This document shows positions 54,689-63,479 of a stretch of 64,000 nt of DNA, piece by piece; the stretch's first letter is position 1; each line of letters starts with the position of its first letter. The notes under the pieces are model-generated. The model saw only the letters and a list, made by a program, of their open reading frames with translations. It was not told the DNA's origin and ran no database searches. The translations under genes were made by a program, and so were the position numbers. The DNA comes from Leptospiraceae bacterium (lineage in GTDB: Bacteria; Spirochaetota; Leptospiria; Leptospirales; Leptospiraceae). The DNA lies in the NCBI GenBank assembly GCA_024233865.1, contig JACKPA010000009.1, positions 1-64,000 on the forward strand. Reading direction: 5' to 3'.

Positions 54689-56184
54689 AAACTTCCCTCT
54701 TTTAGTTTTTCCGTATATATTTTTAAATTATTAGATTTCTTTAGATTTTCAATATCTTTTTCTAATAATTTTTTAAATTTAGTGCTTTTAATCTCGCTTC
54801 GAATTTTTTCTTTCACTTCACCGAGTGGCAAAGTTATCTTTTTTTTGGAGTCTTTAGGATCATCCATAGTATAAGAATATAGTTTCCCTGCTTCGTAAGT
54901 TTGAAGAATTTCTTCTTCCGAGGCTTCAATATCTTTATTCTGAATTTTTCTTATGAAGGTAGAAAAAGAAATTTCTCTTTTTAAATATACTGAATTCATT
55001 TTAAATTCATCCGAATCTAGAATTTTAGAAGCTTGCTCTGTTTCCCCTATAATAGCAGCCATAAGGTACTCGTTTAAGAAAAAGTTAATCCTCTGTGTAA
55101 ACTCATCTCCCTTGTCTTTTGAATTATTTTTAAAATTTTTGATTAAATCATAGTGATTTTTTAGTTCCCCGTAGGTATATTTCTTTTTTGGGCTAGATAA
55201 AAGTACAGTATCGTCGGAAAAATTAGCTTCTTTGAACTCTTCCTGTTTTTGATTAAACAATGGCGATATTTGAATATTGTAATCTTTTTGTATACGATTC
55301 ACTTCTTCGTTCCAAGCTACTTGTAAAAATTTATTGGTAATAAATTCAGCGTATTTTGAAGATTTATATTCGACTTTTTTATCTTCTTCCGCATAATAAT
55401 TTGCAAGAGATTTTTCCTCATCGGTTTTTGCATTCTCTGCAAACTTTAAAGCGTACTTTTGATATTGTTTTAGCTTCATTATAAAGTAATCTTTAATAGC
55501 TGTAGGTTTAATTTTTTTCATTTCCGTAATACGGTAAATAAAAACGGATTTTTGAGAAACGAACTTGTGGAATTTTTCATCTTTGTTTTTGATTCCTTCC
55601 GATAGAATATCAATTACAGGATTTTGTCCGCAATTTATACACTGAGGGTCAAGAAAACCTCCAATTGGTTTGCTACCTAGTTCTTCCGTATTGGCTACTA
55701 TATAATCATATATTTTTTGATCTTCTTTTAAGGAAGTTAAATCATTCCAAATTTTTATGACTTTAGGGTCTGTTTCAGCACTATCAGAGTTTAAACCTAC
55801 CTGAATTACCTGAGCTACTACTAACTCGACATCCTTTGATTTTTTAATCTTCTCAAAAAAAGACTTTCGATACAAATCCGCAACTATAAAGTTTTTATAC
55901 AAATCAAATAGGCTCTGGAATTCCTTTGACTTGAACAAACCCTCTTTCTCATTTTGGGATTCTATGATTTTTAAAAGTGATAAGTTTTCTATAATCGATA
56001 TTTGGTTTTTTATAGAAGCAGTTTTTGGGTCAGCTTCAATATTTTTTAATTTATAAAAATTTTGCAATTCAGAGCGTATGATTTTTCCATTTGTAAAAGA
56101 AGCAAGTTCTTCGTTACCCGATTTACAAACTGAAAAAAGTAAAATAGAAACAAAAATTATTGAAAAATAATTCAGAAATTTCAT
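54685..56184 (-). CDS. SurA/parvulin-like periplasmic lipoprotein
   Basis: A 499-residue protein with a signal sequence MKFLNYFSIIFVSILLFSV and a Cys at 20, so likely a lipoprotein. Like SurA/PpiD chaperones it has an N-terminal helical region (IRSELQNFYKLKN and on, about 35-125), a middle domain with GSKPIGGFLDPQ recalling parvulins, and long Lys/Glu helices to the end (KEKIRSEIKSTKFKKLLEKDI). A true parvulin active site is not evident. A role in folding or assembly of exported proteins is inference. Overlaps the S1-domain gene by 4 bases; the next upstream gene ends 4 bases away. Confidence 0.65.
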   Translation of the reverse strand: MKFLNYFSIIFVSILLFSVCKSGNEELASFTNGKIIRSELQNFYKLKNIEADPKTASIKNQISIIENLSLLKIIESQNEKEGLFKSKEFQSLFDLYKNFIVADLYRKSFFEKIKKSKDVELVVAQVIQVGLNSDSAETDPKVIKIWNDLTSLKEDQKIYDYIVANTEELGSKPIGGFLDPQCINCGQNPVIDILSEGIKNKDEKFHKFVSQKSVFIYRITEMKKIKPTAIKDYFIMKLKQYQKYALKFAENAKTDEEKSLANYYAEEDKKVEYKSSKYAEFITNKFLQVAWNEEVNRIQKDYNIQISPLFNQKQEEFKEANFSDDTVLLSSPKKKYTYGELKNHYDLIKNFKNNSKDKGDEFTQRINFFLNEYLMAAIIGETEQASKILDSDEFKMNSVYLKREISFSTFIRKIQNKDIEASEEEILQTYEAGKLYSYTMDDPKDSKKKITLPLGEVKEKIRSEIKSTKFKKLLEKDIENLKKSNNLKIYTEKLKEGSL

Positions 56185-56188
56185 AAAA

Positions 56189-56617
56189 TTAATACCTATG
56201 TGCGTTTTTTATTTTTTTTGAGTCTATATTATCATAGACTTGATTAACATTTGAATTCTCAAAAGAAAATGGTTTTGCAGTTTCCCAATTTCCTTCTTTC
56301 GAAATATATTCGTTCTTTACCTTTAATAAGTCCTTTTCAAGAACATGAACTTTATCGTAAGGAAGTTCTACTTCAAGGGAAAGAATGCTTGACCTTTGCT
56401 TTTTTAATTTATTAACCTCTTCATTAAGCGTTTTTTTTAAATTTAAGGCATAGCTTCTATCCGTAGGTAGTTGCATATCATATTTCTCTAATTCGGAAAT
56501 ATCTCTATCGATAGTTTCTAATAAATATATTAAATATGAAATCTTGATTGTCAAAATTTTGCAGTACCTAATCACTTTAAATTTTAGTGAATTTATGCTG
56601 AAAATAGCGAATCCCAT
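56189..56617 (-). CDS. Small helical protein of unknown function
   Basis: A frame that could start at several codons; I choose ATG 56617, where AAAAGG lies about 11 bases upstream, giving 142 residues. The frame continues open to an ATG at 56656, which would overlap the divergent STAS gene. The clear coding part, from about 56550 on, is a charged helical protein: LLETIDRDISELEKYDMQLP, LNLKKTLNEEVNKLKKQ, LEKDLLKVKNEY. No signal peptide or catalytic motif. It is the first gene of a leftward string with the SurA-like lipoprotein and S1 genes. Confidence 0.5.
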   Translation of the reverse strand: MGFAIFSINSLKFKVIRYCKILTIKISYLIYLLETIDRDISELEKYDMQLPTDRSYALNLKKTLNEEVNKLKKQRSSILSLEVELPYDKVHVLEKDLLKVKNEYISKEGNWETAKPFSFENSNVNQVYDNIDSKKIKNAHRY

Positions 56618-56649
56618 ATTTTTGTAAACCTTTTTAAGGGGGAATAATA

Positions 56650-57021
56650 ATGGCAAATATCATAGAATTAACGATTCAAACAGAAAAAATAGATAATATT
56701 TTTGTAATGAGACTACAGGGTGCATTAAATGCATTTACAACAAATAAATTTTTAGATGAAGTAAAAACCAGTTTGAAAAAAGGTGGATTAATTCTTGACA
56801 TGGAAGAGTTAAACCTCATTTCTTCGATAGGAGTAAAAGCAATCAAAGAAGTACTGAATATCAGTTTTAATGCGGAAAAAAAGATTATTCTTTTGAACTT
56901 ATCCACTCATGCTAAACAGGTATTTGATATGATGAAACTAACCGGTTTGTTTATTATTGCTCCCAATGAAGAGATTGCCATGAAAAAAGCTTCTAATTTA
57001 ATGAGACTTCAAGAAAAATAA
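56650..57021 (+). CDS. STAS-domain anti-anti-sigma-type protein
   Basis: A 123-residue STAS domain protein: FVMRLQGALNAFTTNKFLDEV, LILDMEELNLISSIGVKAIKEVLN, in which the conserved Ser-Ser before IGV is the phosphorylation site in SpoIIAA-like proteins. AAGGGGGAAT precedes the ATG. It starts a rightward trio with the kinase-like membrane protein and the DUF922 lipoprotein; a partner could be the RsbW-like protein encoded at 52.3-52.9 kb. Confidence 0.87.
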   Translation: MANIIELTIQTEKIDNIFVMRLQGALNAFTTNKFLDEVKTSLKKGGLILDMEELNLISSIGVKAIKEVLNISFNAEKKIILLNLSTHAKQVFDMMKLTGLFIIAPNEEIAMKKASNLMRLQEK

Positions 57022-57030
57022 GGGAAAAAA

Positions 57031-57777
57031 ATGGGAAACTTTAATTATTATCGTAAAGGCTGGCATTTACTTGGATTCATCATTCCACTCATTTATTATT
57101 TTGATATTTTTAAAGGAAGGCTTGAATTGGTTTATGCGACAAGAGCAATTATCTTTACTTTTTTAGTATTTTTTATAGTCGTATTGATTGTCATAGATTT
57201 TATAAGGCTAAGAAATGAGGCATTTAACCAATTGTTTATAAAAATATTTTCCAAACTATTAAAAGAAGAAGAAAGTGCGAGAATGAATGCCACTCTTCCT
57301 TATATGGTAGCCAATGCAGCCATTGTTCTTTTTTTTCCAGCAGAAATCTACTTTTTAAGCATGGGATTTTTGCTCATAGGTGATCCTTTTGCTGCTTTTT
57401 TTGGCTCCAAATACGGAAAATACCGTTTTTATAACGGAAAATCTCTTGTGGGAATTGTTGCTTTTATAACTTCTTCCTTTTTAGCCGGATTGTTGTTATT
57501 GTATTTTTTTTCTCTAACCAGTGAAAATTTGGAATTTTCTTTGTATAAAAACAATGTTATAAACTTAAACTCTATTTTTTTATTACTGATCGGTTCGGTT
57601 TCTGCCGGTCTTACTGAATTTTTTTCCGGTCATGCACTAGGGGGTTTTTTAGACGATAATCTAACAATTCCGGTTATTTCTGCCATTGTAATTGTAATTT
57701 CTGCGGTTTATATTTTTGGAGTAGATTCAAATACAGTCTTTTTAGATTTTACTAAAGTGTATAATCGAATAAATTGA
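57031..57777 (+). CDS. CTP-dependent polyprenol/diacylglycerol kinase-like membrane protein
   Basis: A 248-residue integral membrane protein with seven or so hydrophobic helices. The block IGDPFAAFFGSKYGKYRFYNGKSLVGIVAF near residues 118-150 is the shared motif of the SEC59/DGK1/VTE5 family and of CdsA-like cytidylyltransferases. GLTEFFSGHALGGFLDDNLTIPV near the C-terminus is the second family mark. These enzymes phosphorylate dolichol, phytol or diacylglycerol with CTP. It begins 10 bases after the STAS gene; its stop overlaps the next frame. Confidence 0.85.
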   Translation: MGNFNYYRKGWHLLGFIIPLIYYFDIFKGRLELVYATRAIIFTFLVFFIVVLIVIDFIRLRNEAFNQLFIKIFSKLLKEEESARMNATLPYMVANAAIVLFFPAEIYFLSMGFLLIGDPFAAFFGSKYGKYRFYNGKSLVGIVAFITSSFLAGLLLLYFFSLTSENLEFSLYKNNVINLNSIFLLLIGSVSAGLTEFFSGHALGGFLDDNLTIPVISAIVIVISAVYIFGVDSNTVFLDFTKVYNRIN

Positions 57778-57785
57778 AATACAAA

Positions 57786-58379
57786 ATGTTAAATGTGAAA
57801 CGTATCCTAATCCTTTTTTTCACTCTCAGTTTGGTTGCCTCCAACTGTAGAACAGTAACCCGTTCTCTAAGATATATAACACCTGCAGGTAATTTGCCTT
57901 TAGAAGCAAATATTGAGGATGCCGATGTAAATTATTATTATATCTCTGGAAATACTGCAAGAGAACTGCGCCAAAGTATTAACAAAAACAGACCCGGCAA
58001 AAAGCGATACGATGCAATTACCAAATGGAATGTAAAATGGAAGTGGCCCGGTTACGGCAAAAGTAATTGTGATCTATCGAGAGCTGAGTTGAACCATTCC
58101 ATCGTTGTCACCCTACCTTATTGGGAACCTCCTGATGATGCAGATCCGTCTGTAGTAAACAGGTGGAAAAGGTACATGTCCAATTTATCATACCATGAGC
58201 AAGGTCACGTTGATATATTTTTTAAATACTACAATCAAATGGAAAATGTTTTGGAGAATAGCAATTGTGATGATGCAAAAGGTGAATTAGAAGAAATATT
58301 GCAAGAATTAAAAGAAAAAAATAGAAGCTATGATTCCAGAACTCGCCATGGTGCTACCCAGGGAGCAACATTTCCTTAA
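57786..58379 (+). CDS. DUF922-family putative zinc protease lipoprotein
   Basis: A 197-residue protein. I use the ATG at 57786; a TTG at 57774 overlapping the previous stop is an alternative start. Signal peptide with lipobox VASNC (Asn before Cys, the relaxed spirochaetal type). The mature domain shows YYYISGNTARELRQSINKNRP, TKWNVKWKW, SIVVTLPYWEPP and the zinc-binding HEQGH in LSYHEQGHVDIF, the features of DUF922 secreted metallopeptidase-like proteins. A palindromic repeat follows after 17 bases. Confidence 0.8.
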   Translation: MLNVKRILILFFTLSLVASNCRTVTRSLRYITPAGNLPLEANIEDADVNYYYISGNTARELRQSINKNRPGKKRYDAITKWNVKWKWPGYGKSNCDLSRAELNHSIVVTLPYWEPPDDADPSVVNRWKRYMSNLSYHEQGHVDIFFKYYNQMENVLENSNCDDAKGELEEILQELKEKNRSYDSRTRHGATQGATFP

Positions 58380-58396
58380 CATTATCTTCTGAAATA

Positions 58397-58480
58397 GTTA
58401 CGGCTGGGATATGGTTACTGTGGTTCGATACGCAGTATTTGTAGTTCTGCCACTCACCAACCGTAACCATATCGAAGTGA
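58397..58480. repeat. Dispersed palindromic repeat, copy 2 (inverted relative to copy 1)
   Basis: 84 bases; its reverse complement begins TCACTTCGATATGGTTACGG as copy 1 at 16264-16339 does, and also shares TGAGT and GCGTATC with it. Arms GGTTACTGTGG and CCAACCGTAACC can pair. It lies exactly between two converging genes, so it may act as a two-way terminator. Confidence 0.75.
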
Positions 58481-58490
58481 TAATTTGATT

Positions 58491-60215
58491 CTAATACTTA
58501 AATTTAAAAAGCATCTGATTCAATTCGGAAGATATTTTTGCTAATTCCTTTGCCGTTGTTTGAGTTTGCGAAACAGACCGAAACGTATCTTGTGCAGAAC
58601 TAGAAACACCAAGTATATTTTTTTCTATTTCTTTACCACCTCTTGCGGCATCAAGAGCATTTTTTGCAATTTCTTGAATAGTGTGTGATTGCTCTTCTAC
58701 AGCACTGGCAATGGTTGTTTGAATATCATTTACCTGATTGATAACTTCGCTAATCTTCTTAATGGCGTTCACAGACTCTTTTGTATCACTTTGGATGGAC
58801 TCTATTTTTTGACTTATATCCTCCGTTGCCTTTGCCGTTTGCTTGGCAAGCTCTTTCACTTCATTGGCAACTACAGCAAATCCCTTACCAGTTTCTCCTG
58901 CACTTGCAGCCTCAATAGTAGCATTTAGAGCAAGTAAATTAGTTTGTTGTGCAATAGAAGTAATTACTTTAATCACATTTCCTATTTCAACACTACTCTC
59001 TCCTAATTTTGTAATAGAGGCAGAAGTTTTTTCTGCCGTTTTAACTGCACCTGTAGCTACTCTTGCAGCGTCTGATGCACTTTTGGCTATTTCCCGTATA
59101 CTAACGTTCATTTCTTCAGAAGAGGAAGCAACCATTTGAACGTTAGTCGAAACTTCTTCTGTGGCAGCAGAGACGACATTTGCTTGGTTGGAATTATTCT
59201 CTGCGATTTTACCCATTTCTTGGCTTGTGATGGTCAGTTCCTCAGACGAACTAGCGATGGTTGTAACATATTGAGAAATTTGAGAAATAGAGCCATGAAA
59301 AGAATCTAACGTATAATTTAAACCTTCAATAATTCTGGAATAAATGCCATGAAATTTTTCTTTATTCCCCCTAATGGTTAAATTTCCTTCTTTAGTGGCA
59401 TTGGAAACTTTTTCAATTTCCATCACAAGATTTTTGATCATGCTAATCATATCTTTAAAAGAGGATGCTAAATTACCAATTTCGTCATTGGAATTGATTT
59501 TAATTTCTACATTAAAATCCCCATCAGAAACTTTTTTAGAAATTCCTTCAATATAGCGAACTCCATTACTAAAATTTCTGCTTAAAAGGACACCTATTAC
59601 CAAACCTAAGCCTAAACCAAAAAAGATCATATACCAAATTTTTTGTTTGGAAGAATCACTTATTTCATCACCCCTTAAGTTTACTTGAACAGCACCTTCT
59701 TTGTTTAGCACAACAAGAGAATCAAGAATACTGTCAATCTCTTCCATCATTCTTAAAGACTGCCCCATTATCTTGTCATAAGCTTCTTGTGTTCTTCCAG
59801 ACCTAGAATAGTCTATTAAGACATCCCCTTCCTTAATATAGCTATTCCATAAATCTTTAAAATGAATAAATTTTTCTTTTTCTAGACTAGAAGAAATAAG
59901 AGGTTCATAAATATCAATTTTATCTTTTAAAACTTTATACAATTGTTGCATTTTTTCTTCATAGATTTTCTTTTCTTCAAACCGATTGCTTAATACGTGA
60001 TTCATTTGAAGAATACGATAATTGGATGTAGAGTTATCTATTTCCGAAATTGTAATAATTTTAGGCAACCAAATATCATTTATTAAATCTGATGTTTCAT
60101 TTACCTTATCTAATTGTTTGACGGAAAAATACCCGACTCCAAACAATATAACCAACATGATCAAAGTGTTAAAAAGTAGCTTAACGCCAATATTAAGATT
60201 ATTGTACCATTTCAT
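58491..60215 (-). CDS. Methyl-accepting chemotaxis protein, 4HB sensor type
   Basis: A 574-residue receptor: membrane helix 1 (about 10-31), a 4-helix-bundle periplasmic sensor (32-195, QMNHVLSNRFEEKKIYEEKM), membrane helix 2 (193-212, IWYMIFFGLGLGLVIGVLL), HAMP (212-270, VSDGDFNVEIKINSNDEIGN), a second HAMP-like stretch, and the signalling hairpin with tip AQQTNLLALNATIEAASAGETGKGFAVVANEVKELAKQTAKATE. Ala-Ser in place of Ala-Arg at the tip is minor. Part of the leftward cluster after cheA and cheW. Confidence 0.93.
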   Translation of the reverse strand: MKWYNNLNIGVKLLFNTLIMLVILFGVGYFSVKQLDKVNETSDLINDIWLPKIITISEIDNSTSNYRILQMNHVLSNRFEEKKIYEEKMQQLYKVLKDKIDIYEPLISSSLEKEKFIHFKDLWNSYIKEGDVLIDYSRSGRTQEAYDKIMGQSLRMMEEIDSILDSLVVLNKEGAVQVNLRGDEISDSSKQKIWYMIFFGLGLGLVIGVLLSRNFSNGVRYIEGISKKVSDGDFNVEIKINSNDEIGNLASSFKDMISMIKNLVMEIEKVSNATKEGNLTIRGNKEKFHGIYSRIIEGLNYTLDSFHGSISQISQYVTTIASSSEELTITSQEMGKIAENNSNQANVVSAATEEVSTNVQMVASSSEEMNVSIREIAKSASDAARVATGAVKTAEKTSASITKLGESSVEIGNVIKVITSIAQQTNLLALNATIEAASAGETGKGFAVVANEVKELAKQTAKATEDISQKIESIQSDTKESVNAIKKISEVINQVNDIQTTIASAVEEQSHTIQEIAKNALDAARGGKEIEKNILGVSSSAQDTFRSVSQTQTTAKELAKISSELNQMLFKFKY

Positions 60216-60244
60216 AATTTGTATTCCTTGTAATTAAATACGTT

Positions 60245-60703
60245 TCAAACCTCTAAAATTTTTTGTATGTCTAAAATTAAGAGCAAGTGCTCTTCTAATT
60301 TATAAACACAAGTAATTAGTTCTTTACTTATACCAGATATTGTTTCAGGAGGAGGTTCATAAGAGTCTTTCTCTATGTATATCACGTCTCCTATCTCATC
60401 AACAATCAAACTAACAGGCTCCTCTTCCGTTTTAAGAATGATATTATAAACAGGGAACTTTAACTTCACCGAAGTCATTTTTAACCTTTTTCTGAGGTCT
60501 ATCACAGCTATAATTTGTCCTCTAAGATGTATTAGCCCACTTGCTTCCTCCAAAGCAAGTGGTACTTTTGTAATATCATTGCAGATAATAATTTCTTGAA
60601 CCTTTTTAACATCTATACCAAAAAGATGAGAATCCAGGTAAAAAGTACAAAATTGACTAACTTGTTGTATTGGATATTGGATCATTTTAATGCTCTGCTT
60701 CAA
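60245..60703 (-). CDS. cheW: Chemotaxis coupling protein CheW
   Basis: A 152-residue CheW: QFCTFYLDSHLFGIDVKKVQEIIICNDITKVPLA, GLIHLRGQIIAVIDLRKRL, and SLIVDEIGDVIYIEKDSYEPPPETI. It links receptors to CheA. Its first codons overlap the end of cheA by 17 bases, and the receptor gene begins 29 bases after its stop, so all three form one operon. Confidence 0.93.
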   Translation of the reverse strand: MKQSIKMIQYPIQQVSQFCTFYLDSHLFGIDVKKVQEIIICNDITKVPLALEEASGLIHLRGQIIAVIDLRKRLKMTSVKLKFPVYNIILKTEEEPVSLIVDEIGDVIYIEKDSYEPPPETISGISKELITCVYKLEEHLLLILDIQKILEV

Positions 60704-63479
60704 CAGCCTCTTTCACATCAATATCCGTAAATTCAAATGATTTCACATTGGAGTTTTTTATAATATTTTTTATATCTAATATATCCGTAACCTTTGATTG
60801 TATAACAGCCGACCCTACAATACCACGTATATCTTTTGTCTTTTGAATTGTAACATCTTCTTGTACAATATCAATGAATTCGTCTACTATAAAACCAACC
60901 TTTTCTTTTTCCATCATATAAATAATTGTATGTAAATTTTCCTTTTCCTTTGTAGAAGTTGAAGGATGTGCGCTTACATAATCTTCCACTCGAATCAACG
61001 GCATTATTCTATCCCTGTATTGGATTACTTCAAATTGTCCAGACTTTTCCAGTTGTGAAAATTGAAACTCTTCCAAACGAGTTACGTCTTTTAAAGAAAC
61101 AGCCATACGATAATCATTTCCAATTTTAAAAACCAACCATCTTTCTGTTTGGTTGAAACGATTGATCTTTTGGGAATTGATGTCTTCTTTAATAAATTTA
61201 TTGTCCTGAAACTTTGCCATCATTCCACCTCGATAGGCTATAGCTAAGACATTCAGGATAATTGCAATAGTTCCATCTCCTAATATGGTTGCACCGGTAT
61301 AAATGGATAATTTTTTAAATTGCTTGGATAGCGGTTTTACTACAATTTCTTGTGTATCATGTATTTCGTCCACAACCAAACCTAATTGCTTATTCTCAAT
61401 TTTTACGATCACGATATTAATAACATCCACATGGTACGGGTCATAGTTGCTGTCTTTTGTGTTTAACTTTAATTCATTATTTAAAAATAGCAAGGGGAGC
61501 AATTGTCCTCGAAGTCTATAAACAGGTGTTTCATGAACAGTTTCAATTTGTGAATGGAATTTATTATTCTCCAATCGTAAGAGTTCCACCAGGCTTATTT
61601 GAGGAATGGCAAAGTATTCTTTTCCGCAGGAAACGATTAAAGCCGGTATAATAGCAAGAGTTAGTGGAATTTTTATTGTAAACGTAATTCCTCTTCCCGG
61701 TCTATTATTCAAATCAACCGATCCTCCAATTTTTTCGATATTGTTTTTTACAACATCCATCCCGACTCCCCTGCCAGATACGTTAGTCACTTTCTCAGCA
61801 GTTGAAAATCCAGGAAGAAAGATGAGCCTTACAATATCCCTATCGTCCATAGTATTCAATATCGCTTCGGGAAGAAGTTCCTTCTCTAATACTTTTGCTT
61901 TTACCTTTTCCGTATTTATTCCAGCCCCGTCGTCCGAGACTTCAATAATAACCTGCCCTCCTTCCGTATAGGAATTCATGTGGAGAATTCCGGTTTCATT
62001 TTTTCCGACTTTTACTCTTTTCTCTGGAGTTTCAATTCCATGATCTATGGTATTCCTTACAATGTGAGTAATAGGGTCTTTGATTGCTTCCAAAATCGTT
62101 TTGTCTAATTCGGTTTCCTTACCTTCCAAAACTAAATTTACCTTTTTACCACATTTGATGCTAAGGTCTCGTATCATTTTTGGAAGAATATTGTAAACAT
62201 TGCTAATCGGTTGCATTCTAGTTCGCATTATGTTTTCTTGCAATTTGCTGGTAATCAGATTCAGTTGTTGGACTATACTGGTGTAAGCACTATCTAATGA
62301 GTTACTACTATGCTGTAAAATACGATTTCTTGTAAGAACGAGTTCTCCTACAAGGTTCATAAGGCTATCCAACACCTTAACATCAACTCGAATAACAGTA
62401 TCGGTTATGCTATGAGAAATTTTATCGTCTTTTTTGACGGTAGGAATTACTTTCTCTTCTTGAATTTTTAGTTCCGGTAATTCATGGGGTATAGCCTTTT
62501 TTTCTACTTTAGTTTGCTCTCTCGCAGTTGTATCCACTACATTAGTACCGGAAGAAATGGAAGAATTAATTTTTTCCATGATCCCATCTAACAAACCACT
62601 ATCATCCACATCTCCTTCGTTTCCGGTATTTTCAATATTTTGGATGCATACCCGAATAATATTTATCATTTCCAAAATATAATGAGAAATTTCACTCGTA
62701 AAATTTAAAGTTCCATCCAAAAGTTTTTCAATAATTTTCTGACCCAGATCAAGCAAGGAACCAAACTTAGAATATCCTAGATAATAGGCAGTTCCTTTCA
62801 TCGTATCCAATTTAAGAATAATGGATGTTTTGATCTTTTTCGACTTAGGATCCTTTTCTAGAGAGTTTATATCTTGCGACAGATTGTTTAAATTTTGATG
62901 GCTTTCTTCCAAAAATATTTTTATAATTTCCGGATCGGTAGAAGATTGAGCGGAAAACATTGGATTTATCGAGGCTTGTATACGCTCTTTTCCATTTGTT
63001 GATACTGTTCTTGATGCTGCGATGTCTTTGGAAAACAGATTACCATTGGCTTTCACATCTTCATGTTGTTTTTCATTTAACGAACTTGCTTTATTTCCAA
63101 TAAAACCTTTTAACTTATTGGTGAGTTCACTATATTGTGTTTCACTTTCACCACCGGAAGATTCTATTTCATTTAAAATATCTCTTATTGTATCACACAG
63201 TTCAAAAAAAGCTTGTGCCATATCCGTATTAATCGTAACTTCTCCGTCTCGAAGTTTACTTAATAAGTTTTCTCCTGCATGAGCAATTGATTCTAATTTG
63301 GTAAATCCTAAAAATCCACAAGTACCTTTTATAGAATGTATGCTACGAAACATACTTGTTAATAATTCTTTACTATCCGGTTGTTTTTCTAATTCTATTA
63401 TGTCGGATTCAAATTTATCAAGGCTTTCATTGCTCTCAATAATAAAAATCTTCACAATTTCATCTACATCATTACTCAT
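60687..63479 (-). CDS. cheA: Chemotaxis histidine kinase CheA with two Hpt and two CheW domains
   Basis: A 930-residue CheA. Hpt1 has the phosphorylated His48 (RSIHSIKGTCGFLG). A second Hpt-like domain (about 180-300) has Asp225 in the equivalent place (LKLDTMKGTAYYLG) and so cannot be phosphorylated there. Dimerisation region about 355-420 (DSLMNLVGELVLTRNRI), ATPase domain with HIVRNTIDHGIETPEKR, SDDGAGI and GRGVGMDVVKNNI. Two CheW-like domains follow (about 595-730, starting IPALIVSCGKEYFAIPQ; about 765-900, with RWLVFKIGNDYRMAV). No P2 CheY-binding domain is recognised. It overlaps the cyclase gene by 8 bases and cheW by 17. Confidence 0.92.
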   Translation of the reverse strand: MSNDVDEIVKIFIIESNESLDKFESDIIELEKQPDSKELLTSMFRSIHSIKGTCGFLGFTKLESIAHAGENLLSKLRDGEVTINTDMAQAFFELCDTIRDILNEIESSGGESETQYSELTNKLKGFIGNKASSLNEKQHEDVKANGNLFSKDIAASRTVSTNGKERIQASINPMFSAQSSTDPEIIKIFLEESHQNLNNLSQDINSLEKDPKSKKIKTSIILKLDTMKGTAYYLGYSKFGSLLDLGQKIIEKLLDGTLNFTSEISHYILEMINIIRVCIQNIENTGNEGDVDDSGLLDGIMEKINSSISSGTNVVDTTAREQTKVEKKAIPHELPELKIQEEKVIPTVKKDDKISHSITDTVIRVDVKVLDSLMNLVGELVLTRNRILQHSSNSLDSAYTSIVQQLNLITSKLQENIMRTRMQPISNVYNILPKMIRDLSIKCGKKVNLVLEGKETELDKTILEAIKDPITHIVRNTIDHGIETPEKRVKVGKNETGILHMNSYTEGGQVIIEVSDDGAGINTEKVKAKVLEKELLPEAILNTMDDRDIVRLIFLPGFSTAEKVTNVSGRGVGMDVVKNNIEKIGGSVDLNNRPGRGITFTIKIPLTLAIIPALIVSCGKEYFAIPQISLVELLRLENNKFHSQIETVHETPVYRLRGQLLPLLFLNNELKLNTKDSNYDPYHVDVINIVIVKIENKQLGLVVDEIHDTQEIVVKPLSKQFKKLSIYTGATILGDGTIAIILNVLAIAYRGGMMAKFQDNKFIKEDINSQKINRFNQTERWLVFKIGNDYRMAVSLKDVTRLEEFQFSQLEKSGQFEVIQYRDRIMPLIRVEDYVSAHPSTSTKEKENLHTIIYMMEKEKVGFIVDEFIDIVQEDVTIQKTKDIRGIVGSAVIQSKVTDILDIKNIIKNSNVKSFEFTDIDVKEAVEAEH

